A DNA stretch of 64,000 bases from Acidobacteriota bacterium (GTDB lineage: Bacteria; Acidobacteriota; Vicinamibacteria; Vicinamibacterales; JAKQTR01), in assembly GCA_026393755.1 (NCBI GenBank), contig JAPKZO010000024.1, positions 715-64,714 of the forward strand, written 5' to 3'. Below the pieces are notes generated by a model, which searched no databases, had not been told where the DNA came from, and saw only the letters and a program-made list of their open reading frames with translations. The translations under genes were made by a program, and so were the position numbers. This document shows, one piece after another, positions 59,893 to 64,000 of the stretch (position 1 is the stretch's first letter; each line of letters opens with the position of its first letter).

Positions 59893-60483
59893 ATGCAACT
59901 GGAACTGGCCGACCTGCTTGCGCGATGCCATGCCGGCGACCCACTGGCGTGGGAGGCGTTTGTCCGCCGGTTTCAGGGGCGCATCTACTCGATTGCCTAC
60001 TCCTATACCGGGAATCCGGAAGATGCCCGGGACCTGGCGCAGGACATCTTTGTACGCCTGTATTCGAGCAGACGACAGTGGGCGGCGGCCGATCGGTTCC
60101 TGCCCTGGCTCATCGCGATTGCCCGCAACCTGTCGGTGGACTATCTGCGGCGTCGCCGGGCGAGAACGTCGGCAACCGAGGTCGGCCTCGATGCGGCGGC
60201 CGAATTGACCGGCGGAAGTCCGGACCCCGAGGCGCAGATGACGGCGAACCGTCGACGATCGCTCGTGTGGCAGGCTCTGCGCCGACTGACACAGATCAGC
60301 CGCGAGACGATAATCCTTCGTGATATCCACGGATTGTCGCTTAAGGAAGTCGCGACGACCCTGCACATTCCGGTTGGCACCGCCAAGTCGCGCACGAGCC
60401 GCGCGAGGATTGAACTGGCGCAGCAGGTTCTCGCGATCAGCCAGCCGGTCGAATCGCCTGGCATAGGGAGCCGTGAGGGATGA
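59893..60483 (+). CDS. ECF-type RNA polymerase sigma factor
   Basis: 196 residues from ATG 59893 (GTG 59890 is possible). Sigma region 2 (about 8-78: ARCHAGDPLAWEAFVRRF, YSIAYSYTGNPEDARDLAQDIFVRLY, FLPWLIAIARNLSVDYLRRR) and region 4 (about 130-180: RRLTQISRETIILRDIHGLSLKEVATTLHIPVGTAKSR) are intact. The stop overlaps the anti-sigma gene (ATGA). It diverges from the lipoprotein gene. Confidence 0.93.
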   Translation: MQLELADLLARCHAGDPLAWEAFVRRFQGRIYSIAYSYTGNPEDARDLAQDIFVRLYSSRRQWAAADRFLPWLIAIARNLSVDYLRRRRARTSATEVGLDAAAELTGGSPDPEAQMTANRRRSLVWQALRRLTQISRETIILRDIHGLSLKEVATTLHIPVGTAKSRTSRARIELAQQVLAISQPVESPGIGSREG

Positions 60484-61301
60484 AGCCCCACACGCAGCAG
60501 CCGATCCTCCGCCGAATGCGGCTGACTCCGGCCGAGCGCCGAGCCATGACGTCTGCGGTGCTGGCGCGAACGACGGGGTCCGCGTGTCAGCGGGCACTGA
60601 CCCTGATCGGTGGCCAGCCCGACAGCCCAATCGACAATCAGACGACGACGCTGATCGAGGGCCACCTCGAGCAGTGCGCAGCCTGTCAGGCCGTGGCGCA
60701 AACGCTGGCCGAGACGCGCGCGGTGCTCGCGACGCTGGCTGAGATCGAACCAGCAGCAGACTTCGCGACAGGCGTCGTTGCCGCGACGTCGGGCCGGCGG
60801 GCCGTCTCGCGGGGCGTGCCGTGGGTCTGGCTCGTCGAGCGCTGGGCCTGGGTCGAGACGTGTCGCGAGTGGGCAGGTTCGACGTGGGAACGGGTGCTTG
60901 CCCGGCCGCGACTGAGCCTCGAGGCGGCCTATCTGGCCACCGTGCTGCTGGTGATCGTCGTCGGGAATCCCGCGCTTGTCGCGAATGCGATCGGCGGACG
61001 CACGAACGGGATCGTGGCCGGCGAGACCACCTCCTCGGCCGGCGCTGGCGCCAGGCAGCAGGGTGCAATCTGGCAACGCGCCACATCCGCGGTGCCGGCG
61101 TATGTCGAACGCGCGATGCGGGAGATCGAGAGCAGGCAGGCGAGTGCCTCGAAGGGCTGGGCCTGGCTTGTCGATCGGACGTCGCACTGGGCGGCCTCGG
61201 CGTGGGACTGGCTGCGCGGGCTCTTTGGATGGGTCGAGGCGCAGACGGTGCCGCCCGCCCCGACCGAACCTGCGAACCCTCCTGTGCGTGGTAGTCAGTA
61301 G
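60480..61301 (+). CDS. zinc-finger anti-sigma factor
   Basis: 273 residues. The N-terminal part has the ZAS zinc site HxxxCxxC (HLEQCAAC near 62-69), which with the preceding cysteine (ACQRALTLIGG) marks anti-sigma factors that hold ECF sigma factors. One membrane segment (about 145-165, AAYLATVLLVIVVGNPALV) divides it from a C-terminal extracytoplasmic region rich in Trp and Ala. It is the translationally coupled partner of the ECF sigma factor. Its N-terminal region is longer than usual, with a basic LRRMRLTPAERRA stretch. Confidence 0.85.
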   Translation: MKPHTQQPILRRMRLTPAERRAMTSAVLARTTGSACQRALTLIGGQPDSPIDNQTTTLIEGHLEQCAACQAVAQTLAETRAVLATLAEIEPAADFATGVVAATSGRRAVSRGVPWVWLVERWAWVETCREWAGSTWERVLARPRLSLEAAYLATVLLVIVVGNPALVANAIGGRTNGIVAGETTSSAGAGARQQGAIWQRATSAVPAYVERAMREIESRQASASKGWAWLVDRTSHWAASAWDWLRGLFGWVEAQTVPPAPTEPANPPVRGSQ

Positions 61302-61382
61302 CAGTGAGTACCGGAGCGAGGGTTCACTCGGATATCGGTGAAGAAGGCAAAGCGCCATGTTGCGGCGCGCGAGGAATCAATC

Positions 61383-62018
61383 ATGGATGCGACACACGAT
61401 CAACAGCCCGTCGCCGACACACCGCCACCATTCGTGCGGAATGTACCCAGTGGCCTGGATGGTGCCAGGTGGGATCGCCAGACTGGCATGGTTGCCGATC
61501 CACGGCGCAAGCACCCGCTGCTGGCCATCGTCTTGTCGGTGATGCCGGGACTCGGACAGATTTACGTGGGGTACTACCAGCAGGGAATCACGCTCGTGAT
61601 CATCGCGGGAGCGCTGGTGACTCTGTCGACACAGAATCGGTCATTCGGACTTCACGAGTTCATGCCGCTGCTCGTCATGTCGACGATGTTCACGTGGCTG
61701 TACAGCTGCGTGGACGCGGGGCGGCGAGCGTCTCTGTACAACCAGGCGCTCTCGGGCCTGCGGCCCATGGACCTGCCCGAGAACCAGCGGACGCCCGAGT
61801 GGCACGGCTCGCTTGTGGGCGGTGCATGCCTGGTCGTATTCGGGATCGTGCTGTTCATGCACACGATATTCGGCCTGCCGATGGAGTGGGTGACGCGATG
61901 GTGGCCGCTCGCGCTCGTGCTGGTCGGCGCCTGGCTGGTCTACGCCTCGATTCAGTCGCGCGCCGCCGACGCCGCGCCGCCGTCACAGCCATCCGACACC
62001 GGCAACCTGGAATCGTAA
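61383..62018 (+). CDS. small polytopic membrane protein
   Basis: 211 residues from ATG 61383 (GAGG eight bases upstream; GTG 61338 would add 15). Four hydrophobic segments (about 45-60, 62-85, 97-112, 146-167, 176-195 in part) follow a polar N terminus; the start of the membrane part (LLAIVLSVMPGLGQIYVGYYQQGI) resembles a TM2/DUF5683-like domain. Function unknown; may be the regulated product of the ECF unit. Confidence 0.7.
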   Translation: MDATHDQQPVADTPPPFVRNVPSGLDGARWDRQTGMVADPRRKHPLLAIVLSVMPGLGQIYVGYYQQGITLVIIAGALVTLSTQNRSFGLHEFMPLLVMSTMFTWLYSCVDAGRRASLYNQALSGLRPMDLPENQRTPEWHGSLVGGACLVVFGIVLFMHTIFGLPMEWVTRWWPLALVLVGAWLVYASIQSRAADAAPPSQPSDTGNLES

Positions 62019-62034
62019 GGGCGCTCGGCGCTGC

Positions 62035-64000
62035 TCAGTATCTGAATCCCAGCGTGAACGAGAACTCCCGGGGCGGCTGGTAGTCGCCGGGCGTCGTGGG
62101 TCTGCCGAAGTCCGGTCCCAATACATAGTTCACGCCCCGGACCGGCTGATCGGTGAACGGATTGAACGCGACGTAGGCCGTATTGTCGTTGCGCGTGAGC
62201 ACGGTCCGGGACACATTGATGACGGCGGCGTGATTGAACACGTTCATGCAGTGCCCGCGGAAGAACAGCTGCACTTTCGTCTTCGTTCCGAACGTGCGAT
62301 TGATGGTCATCGACACATCCGTGGCGTTGAGCGTCTCCGTGCGAAAGGCTCCGCGGCCGCTGAAGTAGTAGGGCACCGATGTCGGCGGCGTGACGTATCC
62401 GGGATTCGCCACGTACCCGCTCGGGTTGATGTTGCCCACCGCACTGTAGGGCCGTGGCGTGTCGACTCGCTGAATGATGGTCGCACTGACGCGGCCCAGG
62501 AGTCTGGGGGCCGGCACATCGATCGTCGCCCACGTCCGCAGCTTGTGGCGCTGGTCGATCGCCAGCCAGCCGGTGGGCGAGTGCCACGTCGGGTCGCGGT
62601 ACTCCGGGTAGTCGGTGTACGCGGCGGCATCGGGACCGATGCTGGTGGCGGTCTCTCCATCGGCATTGCCGCGCGCCCACGAGAGCGTATATGAGGTCGA
62701 CCACTGGATCCGCGATCCGAGCCGGTACGAAGCCAGGGCGTTGACGGCCCCGTAGGTCCGCGCCACCTGGTTCGCGTTGGTCACGATCAGCAGGTCGTAG
62801 ACGTGGCCCAGCCCGTCGCTGACGCGGCCCGTCGACATGTCACGCCGGTTCGCGTAGAAGTTGCCGGACGTACGGTAGACGCCGTCCATGCGCAACGATC
62901 CACTGTCTCCCAGCCGGCGAGTGAGGCCGAGAGCCAACTCGTCCGCATGGGGCGGGCGGAGCGATGAGGCGATCCGGCTCGTGAGGCCGGGAATGCTCGG
63001 TGCGCTTCGCGGCGTCCGACTGGTCCCGCCGTTGGCCGTGAACCAGCCGAACAGCGTCTTGAGCGCGTCGGTCGACACAACCGTTGCGGAGGCGGCATTG
63101 ACGGCCGGGCCGAGGTAGTCGTAGACGAACGTCGCCGGCCGCCCGCCGGACGAGGCCGAATCGGCAATGGCCGAATTGATCGCTGTCACGTAGCGCGCGA
63201 CCGCCGCATTGAGCAGCCATCGGCCGTCGCCCCGCACATCCCAGGTGAACCCGACGCGCGGACTGAATTCATAGTTATGGACCACGCTTGCGCCAAGGCT
63301 GTCCTTGTCGGCATCGTAGTCGTACCGCACACCCAACCTGGCGGTCATCCGCCGGTTCACCCGCCAGGTGTCTGCGAGGAATCCTGACAGCGTGCGCAGA
63401 TCGTTGCCAGCCGCGCTCTTCAGGATCGGCGTCCAGTAGATCCACGTGGTCTTGTCCGACAGAAACACCGGGTAGATCTGTCCGCCGACAAGGCTCGACC
63501 GCGTCGCCAGCACGCGAAAACTACTGCCGCTCTGGTAACTGTTGTTCCGGCGGGACTCCTGAAACGCGTCGATGCCCGCGGTCACTTCATGCGTACCGCG
63601 CGTGCGAGTCGATCTGGTGAACCAGACCTTGGCGACCAGGTTCTGGTTGTCGCGTTCGTCATCCGATCCCGGGCATACCGCGCACCCGAAGGGCGAATTG
63701 AATCGCGCGCTCGATCGCGAACGGTCCCAGATCGGCGTACCGCCTCCGGCCAGCGTCGTCTCCTGCGAGCCAACATTGGTCATCGTCATTTGCCGGTTGG
63801 AGTACCGCGCCTCGACGAGCATGCGCGATCCGACGGTGGCGTTGTAACTGCCGGCGTAGAGCGTCTCAGGGGTGGCGTCGTTGTACAGACTGGCCAGATC
63901 CATCACCGCGCCGTTGGCGACGCGCGTGCGACGGTCGTCGACGCGGTAGTAGAAGAGACGGACGGTCCGCCGTTTTGATGGCGACCAGCTCACTTTGCCT
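62035..64000 (-). CDS. TonB-dependent receptor-like outer-membrane protein, 3' part
   Basis: The frame is open to the right edge, so only the C-terminal about 655 residues are here. The sequence is a transmembrane beta-barrel: alternating aromatic/polar strands (TARLGVRYDYDADK, SPRVGFTWDVRG, ATIIQRVDTPRPYSA, VQLFFRGHCMNVFNHA), and it ends with the aromatic beta-signal (SFTLGFRY). This resembles the barrel of acidobacterial TonB-dependent carboxypeptidase-regulatory-like proteins. Substrate unknown. It lies tail to tail with the plus-strand membrane gene, 16 bases apart. Confidence 0.85.
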   Translation of the reverse strand, partial: GKVSWSPSKRRTVRLFYYRVDDRRTRVANGAVMDLASLYNDATPETLYAGSYNATVGSRMLVEARYSNRQMTMTNVGSQETTLAGGGTPIWDRSRSSARFNSPFGCAVCPGSDDERDNQNLVAKVWFTRSTRTRGTHEVTAGIDAFQESRRNNSYQSGSSFRVLATRSSLVGGQIYPVFLSDKTTWIYWTPILKSAAGNDLRTLSGFLADTWRVNRRMTARLGVRYDYDADKDSLGASVVHNYEFSPRVGFTWDVRGDGRWLLNAAVARYVTAINSAIADSASSGGRPATFVYDYLGPAVNAASATVVSTDALKTLFGWFTANGGTSRTPRSAPSIPGLTSRIASSLRPPHADELALGLTRRLGDSGSLRMDGVYRTSGNFYANRRDMSTGRVSDGLGHVYDLLIVTNANQVARTYGAVNALASYRLGSRIQWSTSYTLSWARGNADGETATSIGPDAAAYTDYPEYRDPTWHSPTGWLAIDQRHKLRTWATIDVPAPRLLGRVSATIIQRVDTPRPYSAVGNINPSGYVANPGYVTPPTSVPYYFSGRGAFRTETLNATDVSMTINRTFGTKTKVQLFFRGHCMNVFNHAAVINVSRTVLTRNDNTAYVAFNPFTDQPVRGVNYVLGPDFGRPTTPGDYQPPREFSFTLGFRY

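Overview
This high-GC window is most simply read as chromosomal DNA of an Acidobacteriota member, probably class Vicinamibacteria. That placement is an inference from gene content. The clues are a PadR regulator paired with an acidobacterial-type (ADOP) macrolide-export-like permease, a DUF1501/DUF1553/PPC secreted-protein operon, C69 and S46 secreted peptidases, a bacillithiol enzyme (BshC), an outer-membrane TonB-type barrel, and orphan addiction-module antitoxin sequence. No CRISPR array, insertion sequence, rRNA or phage was seen.

Layout. 1-629 is the 3' end of a DUF418 membrane protein, followed by a gene-free stretch with a degenerate 29-bp tandem repeat. From 11111 down to 1128 everything is on the minus strand: bshC, a class A penicillin-binding protein, xdhC, an amidohydrolase, then the heat-shock run hrcA-grpE-dnaJ-prmA, tightly coupled by overlapping stop/start codons and lacking dnaK. 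From 11336 to 25004 mostly plus-strand genes follow: a PEGA-domain pseudokinase overlapping carA, then carB, comEC (its 3' end overlaps the convergent mazG by 59 bp), a DUF1844 gene, an MBL-fold phosphodiesterase, ribF, a degenerate GHKL-fold mini-protein and cysS. A saccharopine dehydrogenase-like gene, a YraN gene and tRNA-Gly/tRNA-Cys follow.

The 27.5-44.3 kb part is accessory and visibly decaying. It holds an FN3 secreted protein, an LssY_C protein, a carbamoyltransferase broken by an internal deletion beside its usual DUF5989 and SxtJ partners and an SGNH hydrolase, an orphan antitoxin, a polytopic GT-C-like protein, a winged-helix regulator with a palindromic site (CTTTGT-N3-ACAAAG) repeated at two promoters including that of an ispH operon, a TlpA-like remnant, and a truncated ADOP permease behind an intact PadR gene with a striking promoter inverted repeat. 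Three copies of a 56-75-bp hairpin-bearing dispersed repeat lie in this part.

41-53 kb is a peptide and amino-acid utilisation island: two C69 dipeptidases, an S46 dipeptidyl-peptidase, and a minus-strand operon of DUF6305 lipoprotein-size secreted protein, DctM-like permease, 53-residue membrane protein and AstE/AspA-like zinc hydrolase. The operon looks like an unusual TRAP-type transporter linked to amide-bond hydrolysis, and it is the best candidate here for an undescribed system. 53-59 kb holds the RidA/DUF1553/DUF1501/PPC operon. 59-62 kb holds a lipoprotein, an ECF sigma factor with its coupled zinc-finger anti-sigma factor and a membrane protein. The window ends inside an outer-membrane receptor gene.
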